Assembly (NCBI RefSeq): GCF_001908205.1
Contig: NZ_LGHL01000085.1
Location: 21,814 to 85,813 of the forward strand
Origin: Bradyrhizobium sp. NAS80.1
Lineage (GTDB): Bacteria > Pseudomonadota > Alphaproteobacteria > Rhizobiales > Xanthobacteraceae
Direction: 5' to 3'
DNA length: 64,000 bases
Shown: in pieces, positions 32,391 to 42,024 of the stretch
How the letters are laid out: each line of letters opens with the position of its first letter
Position numbering within the stretch: position 1 is the first letter of the stretch
Notes under the pieces: generated by a model
Seen by the model: only the letters and a program-made list of their open reading frames with translations
Told to the model about the DNA's origin: nothing
The model's database searches: none
Made by a program: the position numbers and the translations under genes

Positions 32391-33356
32391 ATGCGCGACC
32401 CCTATGAGGTCTTGGGGGTGCCGCGGAGCGCCAACGCTGCCGCGATCAAGAGCGCCTATCGCAAGCTTGCCAAGAAGCATCATCCCGACAGCAATAAAGG
32501 TGACCCGAAGGCCGCCGAGCGCTTCGCCGAGATCAATTCGGCCAACGAAATCCTCGGCGACGAGGACAAGCGCAAGCAGTTCGACCGGGGCGAGATCGAC
32601 GCCGAAGGCAAGCCGCGCTTCCAGGGCTTTCCGGGTGGCGGCGGGCCGCGTGGGCGCGCAGGTCCCGGCGGGTTCGAGAGCTACACGTTCCGCAGTGGGG
32701 GCGCAGGCGCCGGCCAGGGCGCCGGCGCGTTCGAGGACATCCTCAACAGCATGTTCGGCGGCGGGATGCGCGGCGCGCGGCCCGGGACCGGCGGCGGTGC
32801 CCAGTTCGAATTCGATACCGGCGGGATCGGGCTCGATCTCGACGTCAATGTCGCCATGTCCGTCTCCCTGGAGGAGTCGGTCAAGGGTGGCGAGAAGCGG
32901 GTCCGGCTGCCGAACGGCAAGGAGCTCAACGTCAAGATCCCGGCCGGCGTCACCGAGGGTCAGCAGATTCGGCTGCGCGGGCAGGGCGAGAGCGCGCAGG
33001 GCCACCCGCCCGGCGATCTCCTGATCACCATCAGCATCGCGCCGCACCCGTTCTTCAAGATCGAGGGCGCCGACCTGCGGATCGACCTGCCGGTCACGCT
33101 CTATGAGGCTGTGCTCGGCGGCAAGGTTCGCGTGCCCACCCTCGGCAATGCTGTGGAACTGTCGGTCCCGAAAAATACCTCCAGCGGCCGGACATTCCGC
33201 CTCAAGGGCAAAGGCCTGCCGAAGGCTGGCGGAACCGGCGATCTCTTCGTCACCATCAGGATCATGCTACCGGACGGGAACGACACCGAGCTTGAGGCGT
33301 TGATGGAAAAGTGGCGGGACCAACACCCCTACAATCCACGTAGCGGGCGTGGTTAG
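32391..33356 (+). CDS. DnaJ-class co-chaperone without zinc finger (CbpA-like)
   Basis: 321 residues. J domain at 1-70 with HPD at 31-33 (KKHHPDSNKGD), then a Gly/Phe-rich linker (about 80-140). The C-terminal substrate-binding repeats are VSMSVSLEESVKGGEKRVRL, IRLRGQGE, PHPFFKIEGADLRIDLPVTL and FRLKGKGLP. The CxxCxGxG repeats of true DnaJ are absent, so it is a class II, CbpA-type J protein that would stimulate DnaK. AAGAGGAGA precedes the ATG. Confidence 0.92.
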   Translation: MRDPYEVLGVPRSANAAAIKSAYRKLAKKHHPDSNKGDPKAAERFAEINSANEILGDEDKRKQFDRGEIDAEGKPRFQGFPGGGGPRGRAGPGGFESYTFRSGGAGAGQGAGAFEDILNSMFGGGMRGARPGTGGGAQFEFDTGGIGLDLDVNVAMSVSLEESVKGGEKRVRLPNGKELNVKIPAGVTEGQQIRLRGQGESAQGHPPGDLLITISIAPHPFFKIEGADLRIDLPVTLYEAVLGGKVRVPTLGNAVELSVPKNTSSGRTFRLKGKGLPKAGGTGDLFVTIRIMLPDGNDTELEALMEKWRDQHPYNPRSGRG

Positions 33357-33670
33357 GGCGAGATCGCAATCCGAAGGGGTTATCCGAAGGTCTAGGTCCG
33401 GAGCATTCTCCCAGCAGATGATGCTCATCATCCGCCTAAGGCGTGTGCTCGACGTGTCGGCTGTCCGGCGGGGCAACCGATAATAAGGTGCGGCCTCGAG
33501 AGGGGGACCAGCGCGGTACCAAAAACCCCAATCGAGGCCGCCCGCGTGTCGATCGGCGGATCGAACGCTGCTCATCTTCGCGTGATCATCCGGTGCGATA
33601 ATGAGACGCACGCATGTCTTGATTCCAAATTTTCGATGTCGGAATCGAGGCGCCGCGCTCACGTGGTTGT
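33357..33670. other. Intergenic region between the J-protein and anti-sigma genes
   Basis: 314 nt. No ORF with a ribosome-binding site or family signature. Both flanking genes end here (convergent), so it should carry terminators, but I see no strong hairpin with a T-run. Confidence 0.4.
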
Positions 33671-34442
33671 CTAGCCGCCATTCTTCTCCGTTTGGTCGTA
33701 GACGGCCTGTGCGACCTTGGTCAGCCGGTCACGGTCATTGCCACCGGTGACGACATAGCCGACGCCGCGCTCGGCCCAGAACAGCGATCCGTCCTTGTCC
33801 GCCTTGGCATAGCGCATTTGGGTCGCTCCGCTCTCGGTCTTGGCGGTGTAGATCGTGAAACGCTCGCCCGAGGGCCCCTCATACATCAGGAACGACGCCG
33901 GGCCGCTTGGCCCCGGCAGCAGCCGGCCGCCGACGAGCTTCAGCCCGCTCGCTTCCAGGTTCGGCGCGAACACGGTCCAGCCGCAGCGCTTGGTCAGCCA
34001 GGCCTGGAGATGGTCGCGCTCATTGCCGGGCACCTCGACGGGGTGGCGGACCTCGACGACATAGAGGCGGTGAGCGTCGAGTGCATCCTCCGTGAAGCTC
34101 TGGAAGGTCGATGGCACGGCCTTCGCGCCATGCGCGACCCAGCCGACCGTGCCGCCGGCGAGGAAGGCAACCAGCACAGCTGCGGCGGCGCCATAGAGCC
34201 ATTGCCGGGGGGCGGCGCTCCAGCCGTTCGAGCTCCAGCCGGGCCGGCACCGATTCCTGGGCGACGGCGTCGTAGCGGGCATGCAGCATCTCGGCCATGG
34301 CGCGCCAGGACTGCACGCGCTCGGCATCGTCAGGGTGGGCGGCAAGCCACGCTTCGACATCGGCGCGGCGCTCGGCCGGCAGCTCGTCGTCGACATAGGC
34401 GTGCAGTTCGTCCTCGGTCACTGAAATCCTGTGGTCGTTCAT
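33671..34442 (-). pseudogene. Membrane anti-sigma factor, interrupted by a frameshift
   Basis: The start at 34442 gives an anti-sigma N-terminus (MNDHRISVTEDELHAYVDDE, AERRADVEAWLAAHPDDAER) that runs to LERLERR. The protein then continues only in another frame: RQWLYGAAAAVLVAFLAGGT (a membrane helix), followed by a periplasmic domain with GLKLVGGRLLPGPSGPASFL and a stop at 33671. The frames meet at a run of six G (34207-34212); five would restore one protein of about 256 residues. It lies 106 nt downstream of the ECF sigma gene, its presumed partner. The gene may be broken in this strain, or the run may be a sequencing error. Confidence 0.8.
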
Positions 34443-34548
34443 ATCGGTCGTCTCTGGCTCTGCGGCCCAAAATATCTTACGCGGTTCAACTGCGCTGTTT
34501 CCCTCTGCACGCAGGGGGCGCGACATGCGCGATGCATCAATCCTGCCA

Positions 34549-35037
34549 TCATTTCACCCGCCTGAGCGCGGGGCGCTCGCCCTCCAGCGAAGCTTTAACG
34601 TGGGCGCGGGCGCGCGCCAGACGGGACATTACGGTGCCGATCGGCACGCCCTGGATGTCGGCGACCTCGCGGTAGCTCATGCCTTCCAGCATCACCAGCA
34701 GCAGCACCGAACGCTGCTCCTCGACCAGCGTCGCCAGTGCCTTCTCGATGTCGCGCCCTTCCGCTTCCGTCCCGCTGGCATCCGGGTTGTTTTCCGTGAG
34801 CTGCATGAATTGCGGCCGCCTTGCCAGCGAGCGCCGCCGGTTCTTGTTGAGGTTGGTGAGGATGGTGTAGAGCCAGCTCCTGACGTCACCTCCGAGGAAA
34901 AGGCGCTCCGAACGCAACGCCCGCACCAACGTATCCTGCACCAGGTCGTCGGCCGCATCCGCATCGCGCGTGAGCGCGCGGGCGTAGCGGCGCAACGCCG
35001 GGATCATGGCTTCCACACTCTGGCGAAACGCACTCAT
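34549..35037 (-). CDS. ECF-family RNA polymerase sigma factor
   Basis: 162 residues from the ATG at 35037 (MSAFRQSVEAMIPALRRYAR). Region 2: ADDLVQDTLVRAL and SWLYTILTNLNKNRRRS. Region 4: LATLVEEQRSVLLLVMLEGM, SYREVADIQGVPIGTVMSRL and ARARAHVK. The length is normal for ECF sigma factors. Held inactive, presumably, by the membrane anti-sigma encoded downstream, which is frameshifted here; if that is real, this factor could be constitutively free. Divergent from fabI. Confidence 0.92.
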   Translation of the reverse strand: MSAFRQSVEAMIPALRRYARALTRDADAADDLVQDTLVRALRSERLFLGGDVRSWLYTILTNLNKNRRRSLARRPQFMQLTENNPDASGTEAEGRDIEKALATLVEEQRSVLLLVMLEGMSYREVADIQGVPIGTVMSRLARARAHVKASLEGERPALRRVK

Positions 35038-35209
35038 GCCGTCTTTGATGTCCTGCCGTTCGGCGCGAGCGCCACAACCATCATAACACCCGAATGGAAC
35101 GGCTATTCCGGCCCTCGAAACAGCGTTAACGCCGCGTATTAGGACTGTACCGCGAGGGAGGGCTGGTGTACCTCCAGACCTCAACGAGGCTCGACGGGAC
35201 GTTAGCAAA

Positions 35210-36025
<816 letters not shown>

Positions 36026-36034
36026 CCTTTACCC

Positions 36035-36628
36035 GTGTCCACGATCTACTTCCTTCGCCACGGCGAGACCGAGTGGAATGCGCTCGGGCGGCTCCAGGGC
36101 ACCAAGGACATCCCGCTGAATGTGCGCGGCCGCGGCCAGGCCATGCAGGCCGCCGGCATTCTGGCCGATCTGTTCAGGCGCGACGGCAAGGACAAGGCGG
36201 CGCTGCCCTACGTGTCGAGCCCGCTTGGGCGCGCGCGCCAGACCATGGAACTTGCACGCCGCAAGCTCGAATTGCCGGTCGCCGACTATTCGCTCGACGA
36301 TCGCCTGCGCGAGATCGGCTACGGCGTCTGGGAGGGGCTGACCCTGGCCGAAAGCGAGGCCTCAGATCCCGAGGTCTATGCCAGGCGCCTCACTGACAAA
36401 TGGACGGTCGCGCCCACGGGCGGCGAGACCTATGCGGCCGTGCAGTCGCGCATGCTCGACTGGTATGAGTCACGCCTCACCGATACGGTCGCGGTTGCCC
36501 ATGGCGGCACCTGCCGGGCCCTGATGGTGGCCTTGGGTATCGAGACCCCCGCCAGTGCCGCCGAGCTCTATATCGAGCAGGGCGCCGTCTATGTGTTCCG
36601 CGACGGCCGGCTGGAGAAGCATAGTTAA
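36035..36628 (+). CDS. Histidine phosphatase family protein (phosphoglycerate mutase-like)
   Basis: 197 residues from a GTG start only 9 nt after fabI. The phospho-acceptor motif is LRHGETEWN (His-9 in the RHG core), supported by SSPLGRARQTMEL, the acid EIGYGVWEGL and the second His in VAVAHGGTCRALMV. The family covers cofactor-dependent phosphoglycerate mutases and broad phosphatases; the short length favours a phosphatase. Probably co-transcribed with fabI. Confidence 0.88.
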   Translation: MSTIYFLRHGETEWNALGRLQGTKDIPLNVRGRGQAMQAAGILADLFRRDGKDKAALPYVSSPLGRARQTMELARRKLELPVADYSLDDRLREIGYGVWEGLTLAESEASDPEVYARRLTDKWTVAPTGGETYAAVQSRMLDWYESRLTDTVAVAHGGTCRALMVALGIETPASAAELYIEQGAVYVFRDGRLEKHS

Positions 36629-36721
36629 CCCGGCGCACCGCTCTGCAATGACCGTGCGGCGGGTTTGACCCCCGGCCCCCCCGCGCGTTACCACACGCCG
36701 GAACAGAGCCAGCGAGCAGCG

Positions 36722-37810
36722 ATGTCCTTCAACACCTTCGGCCATATGTTCCGCGTCACCACCTTTGGCGAGAGCCATGGGGTCGCGATAGGCTGCGTGG
36801 TCGACGGCTGTCCGCCCCTGATCCCGCTCGCCGAGGCCGACATCCAGCAGGACCTCGATCGTCGCCGGCCGGGCCAGTCGCGGTTCACGACGCAGCGCCA
36901 GGAGCCGGACCAGGTGAAGATCCTCTCCGGCGTGATGGCGCATCCGGAGACCGGCGTGCAGGTGACGACGGGCACCCCGATCGGGCTCCTGATCGAAAAC
37001 ACCGACCAGCGCTCCAAGGACTATTCGGACATCAAGGACAAGTTTCGCCCCGGCCATGCCGACTTCACCTACGAGGCGAAGTACGGCCTGCGCGACTACC
37101 GCGGCGGCGGACGCTCCTCGGCGCGCGAGACGGCAATGCGCGTTGCCGCCGGTGCGATCGCGCGCAAGGTGGTGCCCGACGTCAGGGTGCGCGGTGCGCT
37201 GGTGCAGATAGGCCCGCACAAGATCGACCGTGAGAAGTGGGACTGGGACGAGATCGCCAAGAATCCGTTCTTCTGTCCGGACAAGGACAAGGCCGCGTTC
37301 TTCGAGACCTATCTCGACGGCATCCGCAAGAGCGGCTCCTCGATCGGCGCGGTGATCGAGGTAGTCGCCGAGGGCGTGCCGGCCGGCTTGGGTGCGCCGA
37401 TCTACGCAAAGCTCGATTCCGATCTGGCGGCTGCGATGATGACCATCAACGCGGTCAAGGGCGTCGAGATCGGCGCTGGCTTCGGCGCGGCCGAACTGAC
37501 CGGCGAAGAGAACGCCGACGAGATGCGCACGGGCAATGACGGCACGCGCTTTCTGTCCAACCATGCCGGCGGCGTCCTGGGCGGCATCTCGACGGGACAG
37601 CCGGTGGTGGTGCGCTTCGCGGTGAAGCCGACCTCGTCGATCCTCCAGCCGCGTCTCACAGTCGATCGCAAAGGCGCCGACACCGAGATCTTTACCAAGG
37701 GCCGCCACGACCCATGCGTCGGCATCCGCGCCGTTCCCGTCGGCGAAGCCATGATGGCCTGTGTGCTGGCCGATCACTTCCTGCGCGACCGCGGACAGGT
37801 CGGGCGCTAG
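36722..37810 (+). CDS. aroC: Chorismate synthase
   Basis: 362 residues from the ATG at 36722 (MSFNTFGHMFRVTTFGESHG). FMN and EPSP-binding motifs: GESHGVAIGCVVDGCPP, RRPGQSRFTTQRQEPD, RPGHADFTYEAKYGLRDYRG with GGGRSSARETAMRVAAGA, and SNHAGGVLGGISTGQ. It converts EPSP to chorismate at the end of the shikimate pathway. A CAGCGAGCAG segment precedes the ATG. An in-frame extension upstream is proline-rich noise. Confidence 0.95.
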   Translation: MSFNTFGHMFRVTTFGESHGVAIGCVVDGCPPLIPLAEADIQQDLDRRRPGQSRFTTQRQEPDQVKILSGVMAHPETGVQVTTGTPIGLLIENTDQRSKDYSDIKDKFRPGHADFTYEAKYGLRDYRGGGRSSARETAMRVAAGAIARKVVPDVRVRGALVQIGPHKIDREKWDWDEIAKNPFFCPDKDKAAFFETYLDGIRKSGSSIGAVIEVVAEGVPAGLGAPIYAKLDSDLAAAMMTINAVKGVEIGAGFGAAELTGEENADEMRTGNDGTRFLSNHAGGVLGGISTGQPVVVRFAVKPTSSILQPRLTVDRKGADTEIFTKGRHDPCVGIRAVPVGEAMMACVLADHFLRDRGQVGR

Positions 37811-37858
37811 CGCTCCGCCCAACTTGACGATCCCACAACTTCGTCCGCAAATGCGGGC

Positions 37859-39049
37859 ATGGATACCTCCGAGCTCCAGCGCGTCACCAACTGGCTGATC
37901 GACGGCGCGAGGTCTTCGGCGAGCCCGGCCGAGATGATCGCGAACGTCTGCGAACATCTGGTCGCCGCCGGCCTGCCGCCGTGGCGGTTCGGCATTTTCA
38001 TCCGCACGCTGCATCCGGAAATCTTCGGCCGTAACTTCATCTGGCGGCAGGGCCAGGAGGTCGAGATCGGCACAGTCGATTTCGATATCCTGGACACGCC
38101 GGAATTCGCCCGGAGCCCGCTTCGCATCGTATTCGAGCAGGGCCTGGAAGTTCGGGGCCGCATCGACGATCCCGATAGCAAGCGGTTTCCGTTTCTTGAC
38201 GACATGCGCGCCGAAGGCGTGACCGATTACATCGCGGTGCCGATGCCGTTTCTCGATGGCTCAAACCATGCCACGAGCTGGACCACGCGGCATCCCGGCG
38301 GCTTCAGCGACGACGACATCGCGGCGATCAGGTCCATCGTGGCGCCGCTTGCGCGCGTCGCCGAGATCGTCAGCCTGCGCCGCACCGCCGCGATGCTGCT
38401 CGACACCTATGTCGGCAACCGCGCCGGCGAGCGCATCCTCGGCGGCCAGATCCGCCGCGGCCACAACGACACCATGCGGGCCGCGATCTGGCTCTCGGAT
38501 CTGCGCGGCTTCACCGCCCTGTCGGACCGGCTGCCGGCCGAGACCGTGGTCAAGATCCTCAACCATTATTTCGACTGCCAGGTCACCGCGATCCGGGGCC
38601 ATGGCGGCGAGGTGCTGAAGTTCATGGGCGACGGCCTGCTCGCGGTGTTCCCGATCGACGAATATGTCGGCGATGCCGCGCATGTCTGCACGCGCGTGCT
38701 CGAAGCCGCGCGCGAATCCCGCGCCAGCGTCGAGGCGCTCGCCTTTCCGGTAGGCAACATCATCGAGCGCTTCCGCTTCGGCGTAGCGCTCCACGTGGGC
38801 AACATCCTCTACGGCAATATCGGCGGCGGCAACCGCCTCGACTTCACCTGCATCGGCCCCGCTGTCAACCTCGCAGCACGGCTGGAGAAGATCGCAGGCC
38901 GGTTGGGACGAACCGTCGTGGTCTCGGAAGTCTTCGCCAACGCCTGCCGCCACAGCTGGCGCGAACTTGGTGAATTTCCGATCGCGGGCTTCTCTCGGGC
39001 GCAGCGCGTGTATGGGCTGACCGAGGAGACGCCGGTGGTGATGGCCTGA
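37859..39049 (+). CDS. Class III adenylate/guanylate cyclase
   Basis: 396 residues, soluble. Residues 1-180 look like a GAF-type sensory domain seen in many alphaproteobacterial cyclases (LPPWRFGIFIRTLHPEIFGR, VTDYIAVPMPFLDGS). The cyclase domain spans about 205-385: metal-binding Asp in WLSDLRGFTAL and KFMGDGLLAVF, transition-state region IGPAVNLAARLEKIAG. All expected catalytic Asp, Asn and Arg positions seem filled, so it should make cAMP or cGMP. It begins 48 nt after aroC. Confidence 0.88.
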   Translation: MDTSELQRVTNWLIDGARSSASPAEMIANVCEHLVAAGLPPWRFGIFIRTLHPEIFGRNFIWRQGQEVEIGTVDFDILDTPEFARSPLRIVFEQGLEVRGRIDDPDSKRFPFLDDMRAEGVTDYIAVPMPFLDGSNHATSWTTRHPGGFSDDDIAAIRSIVAPLARVAEIVSLRRTAAMLLDTYVGNRAGERILGGQIRRGHNDTMRAAIWLSDLRGFTALSDRLPAETVVKILNHYFDCQVTAIRGHGGEVLKFMGDGLLAVFPIDEYVGDAAHVCTRVLEAARESRASVEALAFPVGNIIERFRFGVALHVGNILYGNIGGGNRLDFTCIGPAVNLAARLEKIAGRLGRTVVVSEVFANACRHSWRELGEFPIAGFSRAQRVYGLTEETPVVMA

Positions 39050-39093
39050 CGCGCGATGAGCTCAAGATCACTCATCATTTGCAGGATGAAGGC

Positions 39094-39399
39094 CTATTCC
39101 TCCGGCTCGGTGGTGAACAGCAACGGATAGCCCTTGGCGCGACCGGCGTCGGTGGCGCGGGTGGCCTTGGTTTCGGCGACGTCCTTGGTGAACACGGCGA
39201 CCACGCAGGCGCCCAGCTTGTGGGCGGTAATCATCACCTTGTAGGCCTGATCCTCGGTCATTCGGAACTCGGCCTTGAGGATCATCGTGACGAATTCGCG
39301 TGGCGTATAGTCGTCGTTGATCAGGATGACCTTGTGCAGCCGTGGCCGCTCGAGCTTGGTCTTGGTCCGCGTCTTCGGCGTCGTGACGGTGTCGATCAT
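39094..39399 (-). CDS. clpS: ATP-dependent Clp protease adaptor ClpS
   Basis: 101 residues. The N-degron-binding pocket is recognisable: HKVILINDDYTPREFVTMIL, followed by AYKVMITAHKLGACVVAVFT. The flexible, Lys/Thr-rich N-terminus (TVTTPKTRTKTKLERPRL) is typical. It delivers N-end-rule substrates to ClpAP. A clpA gene is usually downstream in alphaproteobacteria, but the next gene here is the DUF190 gene upstream on the same strand, and no clpA is in the window. Confidence 0.93.
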   Translation of the reverse strand: MIDTVTTPKTRTKTKLERPRLHKVILINDDYTPREFVTMILKAEFRMTEDQAYKVMITAHKLGACVVAVFTKDVAETKATRATDAGRAKGYPLLFTTEPEE

Positions 39400-39443
39400 T
39401 CCGCCTCCTGGACACGGCGGGCTCGGGTTCCCTGCCGGAGCGA

Positions 39444-39785
39444 TCAGCTCGCGGCCTTCGCACCATATTGCAGGACCTGCACCTTCTCCAAGGTGATCAG
39501 TCCGCTCGACATCATGCCATCCAGGATGGGCAGGAATGCGTTGATGTTGTCCTCGCTGTCGACGATCTCGATCAAGAGCGGCAGGTCTTCCGACAGTCGC
39601 AGGATTTTCGAGGTGTGCAGGCGGCTCGACTTGCCGAATCCCATCGGCCCGCGCAGCACGGTGGCGCCGGCGAGGTGCCGTTCGCGCGCCTTCATCACGA
39701 TCGCTTCATAAAGCGGCTTGCCGTCGAAATGGTCGCTCTCGCCGATGAAGATCCGGAGCGAAACTGCCTGATTGGGGATTTGCAT
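39444..39785 (-). CDS. DUF190-family PII-like protein (fluoride operon)
   Basis: 113 residues from the ATG at 39785 (MQIPNQAVSLRIFIGESDHF). The PII-like alpha/beta fold is indicated by YEAIVMKARERHLAGATVLR, GFGKSSRLHTSKILRLSEDL, LPLLIEIVDSEDNI and FLPILDGMM, the DUF190 pattern. Genes of this family commonly adjoin crcB. Here it is the last gene of the run MFS-crcB-crcB-DUF190, 2 nt after a crcB gene, so it is translationally linked. It may be a cytoplasmic regulator of the fluoride channel (inference). Confidence 0.88.
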   Translation of the reverse strand: MQIPNQAVSLRIFIGESDHFDGKPLYEAIVMKARERHLAGATVLRGPMGFGKSSRLHTSKILRLSEDLPLLIEIVDSEDNINAFLPILDGMMSSGLITLEKVQVLQYGAKAAS

Positions 39786-39787
39786 GG

Positions 39788-40177
39788 TCAGCTCCTTGCC
39801 AAGCGGTTGTAGCGGCTCGCCATCATATGGCCGAGCCACACCGACACCAGCCAGCAGACGACGGACGCCGCGATATAGGCGAGCGCCGTGTATTTCATGC
39901 CGCCATGGAACAGGCGGAAGGTCTCGAGGCTGAAGGTCGAGAAGGTGGTGTAGCCGCCGCAGAACCCGGTCATGACGAACTGCCGGTGCTCAGGCCGCGC
40001 TAGCATGCGGCCGTCAGGGCCGGTGAGCGTCGCGTAGAAGCCGATGATCAGCGAACCGGTCGCGTTGATGAACAGCGTCGCGAAGGGAAAGCCCGGCCCG
40101 GTGTCGAGCGCGAGCCCGACGAGATAGCGCGCCAGGCCGCCGATGGTGCTGCCGGCGGCAACCCATGCATAAAGCAT
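39788..40177 (-). CDS. crcB: Fluoride-specific ion channel CrcB/Fluc (copy 1)
   Basis: 129 residues with four membrane helices. Fluc signatures: GGLARYLVG near the N-terminus, the pore Asn in FINATGS (N38), and GGYTTFSTFS at 74-83 with the Phe-box residues. Fluc proteins form antiparallel dual-topology dimers that export fluoride. A second, dissimilar copy is encoded 46 nt upstream, so this pair may form a heterodimer, as in other two-gene Fluc systems. Downstream of the fluoride riboswitch operon head. Confidence 0.92.
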   Translation of the reverse strand: MLYAWVAAGSTIGGLARYLVGLALDTGPGFPFATLFINATGSLIIGFYATLTGPDGRMLARPEHRQFVMTGFCGGYTTFSTFSLETFRLFHGGMKYTALAYIAASVVCWLVSVWLGHMMASRYNRLARS

Positions 40178-40223
40178 CGCAACGCGCCGGCGCTCGGCGG
40201 AGGAGGGGGGACTTCATTTGCCT

Positions 40224-40613
40224 CTAGCCTCCAAGAGTGTCCGCGAGGAGGAAGCCGCAAGTGACGGCAGTGAGGCACAGCGTGACCGAGAACACGACGT
40301 TGCCCAGCGCGTGCATCGGCTCGCCGCCACGGGCCAGCGTCAGCGTTTGCAGGCTGAAGGAGGAGACGGTGGTGTAGCAGCCGAGGAATCCGGTGACCGC
40401 AAACAGCCAAGGAGTGGGCGAGGCGAACATCGAGCCGGGGTGGGTCGCCAGCGCGCCAAAAATGCCGATCAGGAAGGCGCCGCTGACGTTGATGCTCATG
40501 GTGCCCCAGGGAAAGGTCTCGCCCAGTCGCCGGGCGACCGCGCCGGAGACGAAATAGCGGGCACAGCCGCCCAGCACGCTGCCGACCACGATTGCGATCG
40601 CTCCGCTCAGCAC
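40224..40613 (-). CDS. crcB: Fluoride-specific ion channel CrcB/Fluc (copy 2)
   Basis: 129 residues, four membrane helices. Signatures: GGCARYFVSG, the pore Asn in SINVSGAFLIG (N42) and GCYTTVSSFS at 79-88. It differs at many positions from copy 1, including Cys for Gly and Val for Phe in the last motif, as expected for a two-gene heterodimeric Fluc. The first gene of the operon (MFS) ends 19 nt upstream. Confidence 0.92.
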   Translation of the reverse strand: MLSGAIAIVVGSVLGGCARYFVSGAVARRLGETFPWGTMSINVSGAFLIGIFGALATHPGSMFASPTPWLFAVTGFLGCYTTVSSFSLQTLTLARGGEPMHALGNVVFSVTLCLTAVTCGFLLADTLGG

Positions 40614-40632
40614 GATGAAGAGTCCCCCGTCA

Positions 40633-41841
40633 TTACTTTTTCTCCGCAGCCAACCCGTTGCCGACAGCGAGCAGCCCCACGAGCGCGACCAGCGCGAAGC
40701 CGAGACCCGTCAGGAACGTGCCTGCCGGACCATAGGCGTCCCACAGCGCACCGGCGATCACGCTCGCGGCCAGCGATGCGAGCCCGGAGAACAGGTTGAA
40801 ATAGCCGAACGCGGTGCCGCGCAGGCTCGACGGCGCGGCGTCGGCGACGAGGGCCGAGAGCAATCCTTGCGTCAATCCCATATGCAGCCCCCACAGCGCG
40901 ACGCCGAGCGCCAGCCCCGCAAGGCTCGGCAGCGACGCGAGCGCAAGATCGGCACCGGCGAGGAAGACGAGGCCGAGCGCGAGCAGGCCGGTCCGGTTGA
41001 TCCGGTCCGACAGCACGCCGGCCGGATAGGCTGAGAGCGCATAGACGATGTTCATCAGCACCAGCACCGCCGGCACCCACATCGCATTGAGCCCGATATT
41101 TTGGGCGCGCAGGATCAGGAAGGCCTCGCTGAAGCGGGCGAGCGTGAAGACCACGCCGACCGCCACGACAAGCCAGTATACGGATCCGAGTTGCCGCATC
41201 GCGGCGAGATTGAGCGGATTCTTGGCAGGCTCCCGGTTCGGGTCTGGCTCCGGCTCGCTCACGGCAAACGCAATAAGTCCGAAGGACAGGAAGGCTGGGA
41301 GCACAGCCACCCAGAACACGGCGGCAAAATTGTCCGCCGTCCACCACATCAGGCCGATTGCCGCAAGCGGTCCGACGAACGCGCCGGTGGTGTCGAGCGA
41401 TTGCCGCAGGCCGAAGCTCGCGCCGCGCAGACCCGCTGGCGAGATATCGGCGATCAGCGCATCGCGCGGCGCGCCGCGAATGCCCTTGCCGACGCGGTCG
41501 ATGAACCGCGCCGCCACCAGCCATCCGACGCTGGGCGCAAGCGGGAACAGCGGCTTGGTGAAGGCGGCCAGACCATAGCCGAGCGCGGCGAGCAGCTTGC
41601 GGCGGCCGAGCCAGTCCGATAGCGCACCGGAGAAGATCTTCGTGATCGAGGCCGTCGCCTCCGCAATGCCTTCGATGAAGCCGACGGTCAGCGTCGAGGC
41701 ACCGAGCACGGTGACGAGATAGACCGGCAGCAGCGCGTGGATCATCTCTGAGGAGACGTCCATCAGCATCGAGACGAAGCCGAGCACCCAGATCCCCCTG
41801 GGCAGCCCGGCGCGCGCAGCATTCGGTGTCGTCGTCGTCAC
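40633..41841 (-). CDS. MFS transporter, first gene of the fluoride-riboswitch operon
   Basis: 402 residues, 12 predicted membrane helices. The GTG start at 41841 has AAGGAGAAGG upstream and opens VTTTTPNAARAGLPRGIWVL; a longer frame would run through the terminator hairpin. MFS motif A reads GALSDWLGRRK between helices 2 and 3, with GKGIRGAPRDALIAD after helix 4. The gene lies directly downstream of a fluoride riboswitch and its terminator and upstream of two crcB genes and DUF190. Substrate unknown; co-regulation suggests a role in fluoride stress, such as export of fluoride or a fluoro-compound. Confidence 0.87.
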   Translation of the reverse strand: MTTTTPNAARAGLPRGIWVLGFVSMLMDVSSEMIHALLPVYLVTVLGASTLTVGFIEGIAEATASITKIFSGALSDWLGRRKLLAALGYGLAAFTKPLFPLAPSVGWLVAARFIDRVGKGIRGAPRDALIADISPAGLRGASFGLRQSLDTTGAFVGPLAAIGLMWWTADNFAAVFWVAVLPAFLSFGLIAFAVSEPEPDPNREPAKNPLNLAAMRQLGSVYWLVVAVGVVFTLARFSEAFLILRAQNIGLNAMWVPAVLVLMNIVYALSAYPAGVLSDRINRTGLLALGLVFLAGADLALASLPSLAGLALGVALWGLHMGLTQGLLSALVADAAPSSLRGTAFGYFNLFSGLASLAASVIAGALWDAYGPAGTFLTGLGFALVALVGLLAVGNGLAAEKK

Positions 41842-41873
41842 GTCCCGACCTTCTCCTTGGTCTTCTTCAGGCA

Positions 41874-41898
41874 ACAAAAAACCCGCCATCGGCGGGTT
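41874..41898 (-). terminator. Terminator hairpin of the fluoride riboswitch leader
   Basis: On the minus strand AACCCGCC, loop GAT, GGCGGGTT then a run of T (TTTTTT in total). It lies between the aptamer and the MFS start codon, 33 nt upstream of that GTG. It is therefore positioned as the expression platform: fluoride binding should prevent it forming and allow read-through. Confidence 0.85.
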
Positions 41899-41946
41899 CG
41901 GCCATGCTCCCGCCAAAGGCAGAGGCTCAAAAGAATTGCCCCACCT

Positions 41947-42016
41947 CAAGCAGGAGTCATCAGCCCACTACGGTCATCGACCACCGGGCGGTTGTCGGGG
42001 GACTCCATCCCCATCT
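41947..42016 (-). ncRNA. Fluoride riboswitch (crcB motif)
   Basis: On the minus strand the segment reads GGGGATGGAGTCCCCC, then GACAACCGCC, a variable hairpin, and GGGCTGATGACTCCTGCTT. These are the conserved blocks of the crcB motif: GG-GATGG with its pairing partner, AACCGCC, and GGCTGATGA-CCT-C. The pairing GGAGTC / GACTCC encloses the aptamer. A terminator follows about 50 nt downstream, then the MFS-crcB-crcB-DUF190 genes. The gene content and the motif support each other strongly. Confidence 0.88.
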
Positions 42017-42024
42017 GTGCGTCC

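Noticed and set aside
33267..33662. A 131-codon minus-strand frame after the J-protein gene
   Set aside because: Its C-terminal third is antisense to the J-protein's end, and it has no ribosome-binding site or recognisable domain.
36470..38014. A 514-codon open frame on the minus strand
   Set aside because: Antisense to aroC and the cyclase gene; both sense genes have full motif sets.
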